Positions 17,453 to 26,848 of a stretch of 64,000 nt of DNA are shown here, piece after piece. This stretch comes from WRGT01 sp942493035 (GTDB lineage: Bacteria; Spirochaetota; UBA4802; UBA5550), in NCBI GenBank assembly GCA_942493035.1, contig OW818666.1, positions 2,542,001-2,606,000 of the forward strand. The letters are read 5' to 3'. A program made the translations under genes and the position numbers. The notes under the pieces are model-generated. The model was given only the letters and a program-made list of their open reading frames with translations, searched no databases and had not been told where the DNA came from. The stretch's first letter is position 1. Every line of letters starts with the position of its first letter.

Positions 17453-18631
17453 ATGAAAATAAATACTAATAATATGCGGAAAATACTGTTTTCAATAATC
17501 CTGTTTACAATGGCGGCTTTTTTTTCAGGCTGTGTCGGAGAGGGTGATACTATACTGGTATCTCCTATTACAGGTAGTCTACCATCTGAAGATATTGGAA
17601 CACTATATCCGATGATTCAGAAAGTCTACCCCGGCACATTGCAATCGCTTGATATTCCGCAATCATATCCGTCAGATGTATCTCCGGAATATCCGGGGAT
17701 TGTTGTTGTATTCTCTCATGTTATGGAAAATGACAACAATGAAATGGGGGCGGCAATTGAGCTGGTTGATCTGTCAGCTGGACAGATATCTGTAAATGTA
17801 TTGCCCGCGGTTTCCTCGAAATATTTTACAATTTCACCTGTGTCCGGTTCGCTGAGTCAGAATACAGAGTACGTTTTGCGGGTGTATAAATATGCCGCGG
17901 CAGATACGGCCGTAGCTACCGCAACTGTTTCAAGAAGCTCAAACAGGGCTACAATTACTACAGCACTTGAACATGGATTATCCAATTACGAATTTGTAAC
18001 AATAGCAGGTGTAACCGCTGACGCTTCTTATAACGCATCAATGGTTTCAGTAACTGTCATCGACAGTACAAGTTTTTCATATGATAATACAGGATCGAAT
18101 ATGGGGTCCACGGCTGATACCGGCGGGAGTGTTGTGATATTCAGCAGGACACTTGTTTTTGACAATCTGGTTATACCCCCTGCTCTTACAGTAAGTCCTG
18201 CGGATCCTTTGTATGTGGAGTATAAGTTTAAAACTGGAGTTACATCAGCGGTTGATACCACTCCTCCGACTATTGTTTTTACAAATATTACAAATGGAGC
18301 AGTTAATGTAGATCCGGACCCGCTTGCAGGAACCGGTTATATTGAGATTATATTTTCTGATAATAAAGTTCCGATGATTGATCCTGCGACAGTTAATGAC
18401 TTGTCTGTTACACTGTATAATGTGACTGATGGATTACCGGTAACAGGTTACATAAGCCCGGTCTTCACTGATACTGATTTTAAGACTTTCAGATTCTATC
18501 CGTTTCCGGATACATATCTGGGAATATCAACTGAATACAGAATTAGAATCAGTGCATCTCCATATTTTGTTGAGGACTTTGGCGGGAATAAAGTCACGCA
18601 GAGAGATATTTATTTTAGTACGGGATTGTGA
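17453..18631 (+). CDS. Lipoprotein with bacterial Ig-like (Big_5/SbsA-type) domains
   Basis: The N-terminus MRKILFSIILFTMAAFFSGC is a clear lipoprotein signal. I place the start at the ATG at 17453; 17474 is the alternative, and a TTG at 17420 seems unlikely. Two segments resemble SbsA-type Ig-like domains: YPGIVVVFSHVMENDNNEMG near residue 70, and VDTTPPTIVFTNITNGAVNV onward to the end. Between them is an insert (NRATITTALEHGLSNYEFVT through SFSYDNTG). That insert looks like the short beta-rich hgL...V.I.GvtD motif found in many surface and phage-tail proteins. The protein is probably an outer-surface protein. Its role is unknown. Confidence 0.75.
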   Translation: MKINTNNMRKILFSIILFTMAAFFSGCVGEGDTILVSPITGSLPSEDIGTLYPMIQKVYPGTLQSLDIPQSYPSDVSPEYPGIVVVFSHVMENDNNEMGAAIELVDLSAGQISVNVLPAVSSKYFTISPVSGSLSQNTEYVLRVYKYAAADTAVATATVSRSSNRATITTALEHGLSNYEFVTIAGVTADASYNASMVSVTVIDSTSFSYDNTGSNMGSTADTGGSVVIFSRTLVFDNLVIPPALTVSPADPLYVEYKFKTGVTSAVDTTPPTIVFTNITNGAVNVDPDPLAGTGYIEIIFSDNKVPMIDPATVNDLSVTLYNVTDGLPVTGYISPVFTDTDFKTFRFYPFPDTYLGISTEYRIRISASPYFVEDFGGNKVTQRDIYFSTGL

Positions 18632-18715
18632 TAGTATAGTAAAAAAATTGTTAAACAGGATACTGCTATTAAGTTTTCATTCAAGTATATTTACATCAAA
18701 TAAAAGAGGATTAAC

Positions 18716-19249
18716 ATGAACAAACGAACTGGTTTTATTTTATTGGCAGTATTAATTATAAGTGGAGTTGTATTTTATTTCACAACAGGAAATAAGACAC
18801 CTGAAAATGCCCGCAAGTATGCACAGGAGGGAGTTGATCATGTACGGGATGGTAAATTTGACGATGCAATAGACAGTTACAACGATTCACTTAAAGTTCA
18901 GGGTGATCCGACTGTTTACTACAATCGCGGAGTAGCTTATATGAACAAGGGTGATTATGAAAATGCTGTGAAGGATTTTTCGAAAGCGATAGAGCTGCAA
19001 CCGGAAAATTTATTTGCATTTAATAACAGGGCGTATGTTTACAAAAATTCAGGGAAGTTCGATGAGGCTATTAAGGATTATTCACAAGTGATTAAGCTGA
19101 AACCTGATTTTTCAATAGCATATTATGGCCGGGGATTTTCTTATCAGAGAAAAGGGGAGAAAGATAAAGCTCTAGCGGACTATAAAAAAGCACTTGCCCT
19201 CGGTTATTCAGCTGCAGTAAAAAATATTGAAGAACTTGGAAAAAAATAA
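18716..19249 (+). CDS. Membrane-anchored tetratricopeptide repeat protein
   Basis: The 177-residue protein has an N-terminal membrane segment (FILLAVLIISGVVFYF) and then about four TPR units. The best are YYNRGVAYMNKGDYENAVKD and FNNRAYVYKNSGKFDEAIKD. TPRs mediate protein-protein contacts, so it is probably a periplasmic or cytoplasmic-membrane scaffold. The ATG follows GAGGATTAAC. A strong terminator follows at 19270, so the gene ends a short plus-strand unit with the Ig-like lipoprotein. Confidence 0.88.
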   Translation: MNKRTGFILLAVLIISGVVFYFTTGNKTPENARKYAQEGVDHVRDGKFDDAIDSYNDSLKVQGDPTVYYNRGVAYMNKGDYENAVKDFSKAIELQPENLFAFNNRAYVYKNSGKFDEAIKDYSQVIKLKPDFSIAYYGRGFSYQRKGEKDKALADYKKALALGYSAAVKNIEELGKK

Positions 19250-19269
19250 TCTTTCGGAAATAATTGAAT

Positions 19270-19302
19270 GCCCGTCCTGTAATCAGAAACGGGCTTTTTA
19301 TT
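19270..19302 (+). terminator. Rho-independent terminator of the TPR gene
   Basis: gcccgt (19270-19275) pairs with acgggc (19289-19294), followed by ttttta. It lies between convergent genes, six bases from the 3' end of the giant lipoprotein gene, and mainly serves the plus strand. Confidence 0.85.
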
Positions 19303-19307
19303 AATTC

Positions 19308-22300
19308 TTACCAGGTAGTTCCGCCATCCAGTGATTTAGTAAACTTCAAATATGTATTTGTATCATCATAGTAGCTGATCAATAATGCATCAGTTGCCTG
19401 AGAGCCCCCTTGAATAACTGAAATTGAAGAAAACTCACCGACACTTTCAGTTGAATCTACCACTGATACAGTAGGGAATGAAGTTCCACCATTAATAGAC
19501 ACCGCAAGTTTTAAATCAAAAGTTACTGCATCATAATAAGATATATAGACATCATCCCCATCCGCCAGACGGTCTTGTACTACAAAAATTGAAGAATATT
19601 GTCCAACATCATTTGCAGAATCAACCGGTACAGTAGCACCCCAAGTTGCTCCTCCATCTAATGATCTGTTAAAAAGAAGATTAAGATTCGCTCCTGTTGC
19701 ATCGTAATAGCTAACATAGAGTTTATCTGAAGCAGGCGTCGTTGCATGCGCAATAATCCCTAAAGATGAAAATTTACCGACATCAGTTCCAGCGTTAACA
19801 ACTACATCTGTCAAAATCCAATCTGCATCAACTGCATAACCATTTGCACCTACTGAATCATTATTAAAACGTGCCAATCTAAGATTAGAATTGGTAACAT
19901 CATAATGAGAAATATAAATATCATCCTGTGCAGTAGCACCTCTGCCAACATCAGTAACTGCTTTTATAGAAGTGTATAAACCAACAATACCTGTACTGTC
20001 TACAATCTCATTAGCCCATACACCACCGCCATTTGACGAATACGCAAATTTAAGATCAAATGTAGTACTATCATACGAACTAATATAGACATGATCTGTT
20101 GCAGGACCTGCACCAGCAACTACTGCTATTGAACAGTATTTACCTATATCAGCAGTATTATCAACTTCAACTTTTGTAAAACTAGAGCCGCCATCTACCG
20201 AATATGCCACACGAAGTCTAGTATTAACCTGATCGTAATAAGCAATATAAACATCATCACCATCAGCAGCCCTATCTGCAATAACGAATAAAGATATATT
20301 CCTTTCATTTGAAGAATAGTCTCCTATATACTCTATTACCTGTTTATTCCAAGTTGTTCCACCATTGACTGATCTGGCAAATTTGACTTCACCATTATTA
20401 TAATCATAATATGCTATATATATTTTTGATGATGTTATTGCTACAATAGATGAATGTTCACCAGTATTTTCTGAAGAATCAATCACAGTTCCGACAGATG
20501 CATTTGCAGTAGCAGATATTATAATACCGTAATTCTCCTCGGAATCAAGGTCTGTTGAATCATCATTGCTGAGAATCGTAAGGACTGCACCCTTCGCTCC
20601 GGATGATGATGGGGAAAAAGTCATATCAAACGTTGTGTTGCTTCCCGCTGGTATTGTCATTAATGTCGAACTGAGATCCAGTGAAAACTCGGATGCATTC
20701 GCTCCGGAAACTGAAATTCCGCCAATTACAAGCGGTGCTGCTCCGGCAGCGTTTGAAATCGTAATTGTCTGGGTATTGCTGGCTCCAACATCAACAGAGT
20801 TTGCTAAAGTCCAATAGCTATATGTTCCCGCGTCTGCTGCTGCTGATACTGTTATCTCCGGAGCTATTCCGGTTCCCGATACGACAAAAGTATAAGAGTC
20901 TTCCGTTCCTACATCAGGGTCATCACTGACTATCGTAATAGTATCAGTTTTTAATCCAATTGTTGTAGGATTAAATACAACTGTAAACGTTGTATTCTCC
21001 CCAGGAGACAGTGATAAATCTCCAGGCTGAGAAGGAATTGAAAACTGAGTACCGGTTGTTAACGCTACCGATGCTATAGTAAGTATATCGTCACCCGTAT
21101 TCTCTATTGTAAACGTAATAATTGTACTGGATTGACTGACTGTGACATTCGGCATGAATGAATAAGTAGTAACTGCATCAACAATTGGAGTAACTCCCTG
21201 CTTCACATTTATATCCGGTGTTCCTGCATTTGCTGTAGCAGATATTGTAATACCGTAATTCTCCTCGGAATCAAGGTCTGTTGAATCATCATTGCTGAGA
21301 ATCGTAAGGACTGCACCCTTCGCTCCGGATGATGATGGAGAAAAAGTCATATCAAACGTTGTGTTGCTTCCCGCTGGTATTGTCATTAATGTCGAACTGA
21401 GATCCAGTGAAAACTCGGATGCATTCGTTCCGGAAACTGAAATTCCGCCAATTACAAGCGGTGCTGCTCCGGCAGCGTTTGAAATCGTAATTGTCTGGGT
21501 ATTGCTGGCTCCAACATCAACAGAGTTTGCTAAAGTCCAATAGCTATATGTTCCCGCGTCTGCTGCTGCTGATACTGTTATCTCCGGAGCTATTCCGGTT
21601 CCCGATACGACAAAAGTATAAGAGTCTTCCGTTCCTACATCAGGGTCATCACTGACTATCGTAATAGTATCAGTTTTTAATCCAATTGTTGTAGGATTAA
21701 ATACAACTGTAAACGTTGTATTCTCCCCAGGAGACAGTGATAAATCTCCAGGCTGAGAAGGAATTGAAAACTGAGTACCGGTTGTTAACGCTACCGATGC
21801 TATAGTAAGTATATCGTCACCCGTATTCTCTATTGTAAACGTAATAATTGTACTGGATTGACTGACTGTGACATTCGGCATGAATGAATAAGTAGTAACT
21901 GCATCAACAATTGGGGCAACTCCCTGCTTCACATTTATATCTGGTGTTCCTGCATTTGCTGTAGCAGATATTGTAATACCGTAATTCTCCTCGGAATCAA
22001 GGTCTGTTGAATCATCATTGCTGAGAATCGTAAGGACTGCACCCTTCGCTCCGGATGATGATGGAGAAAAAGTCATATCAAACGTTGTGTTGCTTCCCGC
22101 TGGTATTGTCATTAATGTCGAACTGAGATCCAGTGAAAACTCGGATGCATTCGTTCCGGAAACTGAAATTCCGCCAATTACAAGCGGTGCTGCTCCGGCA
22201 GCGTTTGAAATCGTAATTGTCTGGGTATTGCTGGCTCCAACATCAACAGAGTTTGCTAAAGTCCAATAGCTATATGTTCCCGCGTCTGCTGCTGCTGATA

Positions 22301-25300
22301 CTGTTATCTCCGGAGCTATTCCGGTTCCCGATACGACAAAAGTATAAGAGTCTTCCGTTCCTACATCAGGGTCATCACTGACTATCGTAATAGTATCAGT
22401 TTTTAATCCAATTGTTGTAGGATTAAATACAACTGTAAACGTTGTATTCTCCCCAGGAGACAGTGATAAATCCCCAGGCTGAGAAGGAATTGAAAACTGA
22501 GTACCGGTTGTTAACGCTACCGATGCTATAGTAAGTATATCGTCACCCGTATTCTCTATTGTAAATGTTATTGCTGTACTGGATTGTCCTACTATAATAT
22601 TACTGGCATATGAATAAGTAGTAACTGCATCAACAATTGGGGTAACTCCCTGCTTCACATTTATATCTGGTGTTCCTGCATTTGCTGTAGCAGATATTGT
22701 AATACCGTAATTCTCCTCGGAATCAAGGTCTGTTGAATCATCATTGCTGAGAATCGTAAGGACTGCACCCTTCGCTCCGGATGATGATGGAGAAAAAGTC
22801 ATATCAAACGTTGTGTTGCTTCCCGCTGGTATTGTCATTAATGTCGAACTGAGATCCAGTGAAAACTCGGATGCATTCGTTCCGGAAACTGAAATTCCGC
22901 CAATTACAAGCGGTGCTGCTCCGGCAGCGTTTGAAATCGTAATTGTCTGGGTATTGCTGGCTCCAACATCAACAGAGTTTGCTAAAGTCCAATAGCTATA
23001 TGTTCCCGCGTCTGCTGCTGCTGATACTGTTATCTCCGGAGCTATTCCGGTTCCCGATACGACAAAAGTATAAGAGTCTTCCGTTCCTACATCAGGGTCA
23101 TCACTGACTATCGTAATAGTATCAGTTTTTAATCCAATTGTTGTCGGATTAAATACAACTGTAAACGTTGTATTCTCCCCAGGAGACAGTGATAAATCTC
23201 CAGGCTGAGAAGGAATTGAAAACTGAGTACCGGTTGTTAACGCTACCGATGCTATAGTAAGTATATCGTCACCCGTATTCTCTATTGTAAACGTAATAAT
23301 TGTACTGGATTGACTGACTGTGACATTCGGCATGAATGAATAAGTAGTAACTGCATCAACAATTGGAGTAACTCCCTGCTTAACATTTATATCCGGTGTT
23401 CCTGCATTTGCTGTAGCAGATATTGTAATACCGTAATTCTCCTCGGAATCAAGGTCTGTTGAATCATCATTGCTGAGAATCGTAAGGACTGCACCCTTCG
23501 CTCCGGATGATGATGGGGAAAAAGTCATATCAAACGTTGTGTTGCTTCCCGCTGGTATTGTCATTAATGTCGAACTGAGATCCAGTGAAAACTCGGATGC
23601 ATTCGTTCCGGAAACTGAAATTCCGCCAATTACAAGCGGTGCTGCTCCGGCAGCGTTTGAAATCGTAATTGTCTGGGTATTGCTGGCTCCAACATCAACA
23701 GAGTTTGCTAAAGTCCAATAGCTATATGTTCCCGCGTCTGCTGCTGCTGATACTGTTATCTCCGGAGCTATTCCGGTTCCCGATACGACAAAAGTATAAG
23801 AGTCTTCCGTTCCTACATCAGGGTCATCACTGACTATCGTAATAGTATCAGTTTTTAATCCAATTGTTGTAGGATTAAATACAACTGTAAACGTTGTATT
23901 CTCCCCAGGAGACAGTGATAAATCTCCAGGCTGAGAAGGAATTGAAAACTGGGTTCCGGTTGTTAACGCTACCGATGCTATAGTAAGTATATCGTCACCC
24001 GTATTCTCTATTGTAAATGTTATTGCTGTACTGGATTGTCCTACTATAATATTACTGGCATATGAATAAGTAGTAACTGCATCAACAATTGGGGTAACTC
24101 CCTGCTTCATATTTATATCTGGTGTTCCTGCATTTGCTGTAGCAGATATTGTAATACCGTAATTCTCCTCGGAATCAAGGTCTGTTGAATCATCATTGCT
24201 GAGAATCGTAAGGACTGCACCCTTCGCTCCGGATGATGATGGAGAAAAAGTCATATCAAACGTTGTGTTGCTTCCCGCTGGTATTGTCATTAATGTCGAA
24301 CTGAGATCCAGTGAAAACTCGGATGCATTCGCTCCGGAAACTGAAATTCCGCCAATTACAAGCGGTGCTGCTCCGGCAGCGTTTGAAATCGTAATTGTCT
24401 GGGTATTGCTGGCTCCAACATCAACAGAGTTTGCTAAAGTCCAATAGCTATATGTTCCCGCGTCTGCTGCTGCTGATACTGTTATCTCCGGAGCTATTCC
24501 GGTTCCCGATACGACAAAAGTATAAGAGTCTTCCGTTCCTACATCAGGGTCATCACTGACTATCGTAATAGTATCAGTTTTTAATCCAATTGTTGTAGGA
24601 TTAAATACAACTGTAAACGTTGTATTCTCCCCAGGAGACAGTGATAAATCTCCAGGCTGAGAAGGAATTGAAAACTGGGTTCCGGTTGTTAACGCTACCG
24701 ATGCTATAGTAAGTATATCGTCACCCGTATTCTCTATTGTAAATGTTATTGCTGTACTGGATTGTCCTACTATAATATTACTGGCATATGAATAAGTAGT
24801 AACTGCATCAACAATTGGGGTAACTCCCTGCTTCACATTTATATCCGGTGTTCCTGCATTTGCTGTAGCAGATATTGTAATACCGTAATTCTCCTCGGAA
24901 TCAAGGTCTGTTGAATCATCATTGCTGAGAATCGTAAGGACTGCACCCTTCGCTCCGGATGATGATGGAGAAAAAGTCATATCAAACGTTGTGTTGCTTC
25001 CCGCTGGTATTGTCATTAATGTCGAACTGAGATCCAGTGAAAACTCGGATGCATTCGCTCCAGAAACTGAAATTCCGCCAATTACAAGCGGTGCTGCTCC
25101 GGCAGCGTTTGAAATCGTAATTGTCTGGGTATTGCTGGCTCCAACATCAACAGAGTTTGCTAAAGTCCAATAGCTATATGTTCCCGCGTCTGCTGCTGCT
25201 GATACTGTTATCTCCGGAGCTATTCCGGTTCCTTGAAGGGTTATATTATAAGGATTTTCATTGATATCATTACTCCCAAAAGCAATAGTATCATTAAGAA

Positions 25301-26753
25301 CGCCCGTTACTGTTGGGTGAAATACAACTCCAAACACAGTGCTTCCACCTGAAGCTAAGGATGTAGAACCAGGTTGTGATACAATAGAAAAATTAGTCCC
25401 AGTACCTAAGGTAAAAGGTGTCATCAATGTCAATGTATCAGTTCCGGTATTTTGAATTGTTATAAATATTACAGTACTTGAACTGCCAACACTGATAGAT
25501 GGAGTAAAGGTATAAGTTGCACCATCAGCGACATTCGTCCCAGCCTGATTAATAGCAATCTCCTGTTCTATCCCGTAACCATTAACATCAAAAGTAAAAA
25601 CCGCTTCATCGATGTCAGTAGAATTTACAGTAATTGTCTGCTGATATAATATTGACGCAGCAGGATCAAATGTTACGGTAAACGTTGTTGACGCTCCTGC
25701 AGCAAGACTTGTACTTACATTTGTTGCAGTAAAAACGCCACCTCCGGTAACCGACGTAATATTAAGATTTGCATTCCCTACATTTTTAATCTGAAAAGTT
25801 TTAACGATAGTACCGGCAGAGGAATTCTGATTACCAAAATTGATCTGAACTGTCCCGGCACCACCATCATCATAAACATTACTTCCAGCAACTTCCTTAA
25901 CATTAATCTCCGGCAAAGGCGCAGCAGTCCCCGTACCCGAAGCAGTAAAAGTATAAGAAGCCTCATCCGAATCATCAGAAGCTACCGTAATTGTAGAAGT
26001 TCTATACCCGGAGGCTGCTCCGGGAGAAAAAACAAGTGTAAATGTAGTACTACCTCCGGCAGGAATTGCAGCAACTCCTCCGACTAAAACAAATTCAGCA
26101 GCATTAGAGCTGGTAACCGAAGTTACGTTAAGAACAGATGTTCCAAGATTCTGTATGGTAAAAGTTTTAGCAGCAAGAGATGTTGATACCTGGGTACTCC
26201 CCAAATCCCTCAATCCGCTCCCAGCAAGGAGATTATTATTCAGATCATCCTTAACATTTATTTCAGGAGCAGAAGATGTCCCCACCCCTGAAAGTGTAAA
26301 AAGAAAAGGATTTTCCGTATCTGTGTTATCATTATGAACAATACTTACAGTAGCGTCATTATGTGTTCCTGCAGAGGAAGGGTCATATGTAATTGTAAAA
26401 TCGACAGATGTTCCCGCAGTAACGGTAACAGGGGCTGCTATACCGGCTATTGTAAAAAAAGACGCATGTGTTCCGGTTATATTCAATGAACTTACTACAA
26501 GATCTGTACTTCCGGTATTTTCGACAGAATATGCAACTGTAGATCCCGCTGCTGAAACGTCAAGAGTTCCGAACGAGTAAGGTCCGCTACCTGAAGAGAT
26601 GGCGGTATTAATCCTTTTTACAACAATTTCAGGTCCGCTTGATGAGGAGGAACCACCCGGCGTAGTTGTACTCTCAGAGGAGGAAGAGGTATCCCCTCCG
26701 CAGGAGATAACCAGTATGGTTAATGAAAGCAGTATAAAAAGGAGTTTTTTCAT
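19308..26753 (-). CDS. Giant lipoprotein: ASH/choice-of-anchor-D repeats plus sialidase-like propeller
   Basis: The 2481-residue product has a lipoprotein signal (LLSLTILVISCGG, Cys18), then a Ser/Thr/Gly linker. About 17 tandem Ig-like domains of the ASH/'choice-of-anchor D' type follow, each with the pattern TFTIENTGDDILTI...FTVVFNPTTIG...TITIVSDDPD. Four diverged domains occupy residues 41-507. From about 508 to 2081 there are seven A-type and six B-type domains in 242-residue units of almost identical sequence. The last ~395 residues hold repeated DGDDVYISYYD and SxDGGxxW motifs, like BNR/sialidase beta-propeller blades. The whole is surface exposed and probably a stalk presenting a propeller head. 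Substrate or adhesion target is unknown. Confidence 0.88.
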   Translation of the reverse strand: MKKLLFILLSLTILVISCGGDTSSSSESTTTPGGSSSSSGPEIVVKRINTAISSGSGPYSFGTLDVSAAGSTVAYSVENTGSTDLVVSSLNITGTHASFFTIAGIAAPVTVTAGTSVDFTITYDPSSAGTHNDATVSIVHNDNTDTENPFLFTLSGVGTSSAPEINVKDDLNNNLLAGSGLRDLGSTQVSTSLAAKTFTIQNLGTSVLNVTSVTSSNAAEFVLVGGVAAIPAGGSTTFTLVFSPGAASGYRTSTITVASDDSDEASYTFTASGTGTAAPLPEINVKEVAGSNVYDDGGAGTVQINFGNQNSSAGTIVKTFQIKNVGNANLNITSVTGGGVFTATNVSTSLAAGASTTFTVTFDPAASILYQQTITVNSTDIDEAVFTFDVNGYGIEQEIAINQAGTNVADGATYTFTPSISVGSSSTVIFITIQNTGTDTLTLMTPFTLGTGTNFSIVSQPGSTSLASGGSTVFGVVFHPTVTGVLNDTIAFGSNDINENPYNITLQGTGIAPEITVSAAADAGTYSYWTLANSVDVGASNTQTITISNAAGAAPLVIGGISVSGANASEFSLDLSSTLMTIPAGSNTTFDMTFSPSSSGAKGAVLTILSNDDSTDLDSEENYGITISATANAGTPDINVKQGVTPIVDAVTTYSYASNIIVGQSSTAITFTIENTGDDILTIASVALTTGTQFSIPSQPGDLSLSPGENTTFTVVFNPTTIGLKTDTITIVSDDPDVGTEDSYTFVVSGTGIAPEITVSAAADAGTYSYWTLANSVDVGASNTQTITISNAAGAAPLVIGGISVSGANASEFSLDLSSTLMTIPAGSNTTFDMTFSPSSSGAKGAVLTILSNDDSTDLDSEENYGITISATANAGTPDINMKQGVTPIVDAVTTYSYASNIIVGQSSTAITFTIENTGDDILTIASVALTTGTQFSIPSQPGDLSLSPGENTTFTVVFNPTTIGLKTDTITIVSDDPDVGTEDSYTFVVSGTGIAPEITVSAAADAGTYSYWTLANSVDVGASNTQTITISNAAGAAPLVIGGISVSGTNASEFSLDLSSTLMTIPAGSNTTFDMTFSPSSSGAKGAVLTILSNDDSTDLDSEENYGITISATANAGTPDINVKQGVTPIVDAVTTYSFMPNVTVSQSSTIITFTIENTGDDILTIASVALTTGTQFSIPSQPGDLSLSPGENTTFTVVFNPTTIGLKTDTITIVSDDPDVGTEDSYTFVVSGTGIAPEITVSAAADAGTYSYWTLANSVDVGASNTQTITISNAAGAAPLVIGGISVSGTNASEFSLDLSSTLMTIPAGSNTTFDMTFSPSSSGAKGAVLTILSNDDSTDLDSEENYGITISATANAGTPDINVKQGVTPIVDAVTTYSYASNIIVGQSSTAITFTIENTGDDILTIASVALTTGTQFSIPSQPGDLSLSPGENTTFTVVFNPTTIGLKTDTITIVSDDPDVGTEDSYTFVVSGTGIAPEITVSAAADAGTYSYWTLANSVDVGASNTQTITISNAAGAAPLVIGGISVSGTNASEFSLDLSSTLMTIPAGSNTTFDMTFSPSSSGAKGAVLTILSNDDSTDLDSEENYGITISATANAGTPDINVKQGVAPIVDAVTTYSFMPNVTVSQSSTIITFTIENTGDDILTIASVALTTGTQFSIPSQPGDLSLSPGENTTFTVVFNPTTIGLKTDTITIVSDDPDVGTEDSYTFVVSGTGIAPEITVSAAADAGTYSYWTLANSVDVGASNTQTITISNAAGAAPLVIGGISVSGTNASEFSLDLSSTLMTIPAGSNTTFDMTFSPSSSGAKGAVLTILSNDDSTDLDSEENYGITISATANAGTPDINVKQGVTPIVDAVTTYSFMPNVTVSQSSTIITFTIENTGDDILTIASVALTTGTQFSIPSQPGDLSLSPGENTTFTVVFNPTTIGLKTDTITIVSDDPDVGTEDSYTFVVSGTGIAPEITVSAAADAGTYSYWTLANSVDVGASNTQTITISNAAGAAPLVIGGISVSGANASEFSLDLSSTLMTIPAGSNTTFDMTFSPSSSGAKGAVLTILSNDDSTDLDSEENYGIIISATANASVGTVIDSSENTGEHSSIVAITSSKIYIAYYDYNNGEVKFARSVNGGTTWNKQVIEYIGDYSSNERNISLFVIADRAADGDDVYIAYYDQVNTRLRVAYSVDGGSSFTKVEVDNTADIGKYCSIAVVAGAGPATDHVYISSYDSTTFDLKFAYSSNGGGVWANEIVDSTGIVGLYTSIKAVTDVGRGATAQDDIYISHYDVTNSNLRLARFNNDSVGANGYAVDADWILTDVVVNAGTDVGKFSSLGIIAHATTPASDKLYVSYYDATGANLNLLFNRSLDGGATWGATVPVDSANDVGQYSSIFVVQDRLADGDDVYISYYDAVTFDLKLAVSINGGTSFPTVSVVDSTESVGEFSSISVIQGGSQATDALLISYYDDTNTYLKFTKSLDGGTTW
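20513..25232 (-). repeat. Tandem 726-bp coding repeats (about 6.5 units)
   Basis: The same 726-bp unit recurs in register (for example, the same internal block starts at 20566, 21292, 22018, 22744, 23470, 24196 and 24922). Each is 242 codons, so the frame is kept. Copies differ at a handful of bases. One short patch in the B half alternates between two versions (residues SYASNIIVGQ or SFMPNVTVSQ; N- to C-terminal order Y,Y,F,Y,F,F), a mosaic suggesting gene conversion or unequal crossing-over. Confidence 0.95.
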
Positions 26754-26848
26754 ATATTCCTATCCACTAAATGTGAGTAAAATAACATAATAAAATGATA
26801 CAAAAAATAAAAAATTACCACTTTTTTAAAAAACAGCAGTATATATAA

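Noticed and set aside
20566..25173. Seven plus-strand 83-codon open frames at 726-bp spacing
   Set aside because: They are antisense shadows of the repeated lipoprotein gene.
19308..26753. CRISPR array or non-coding tandem repeats in the 726-bp units
   Set aside because: Units are long, in-frame and fully coding; no short direct repeats with unique spacers occur anywhere in the window.
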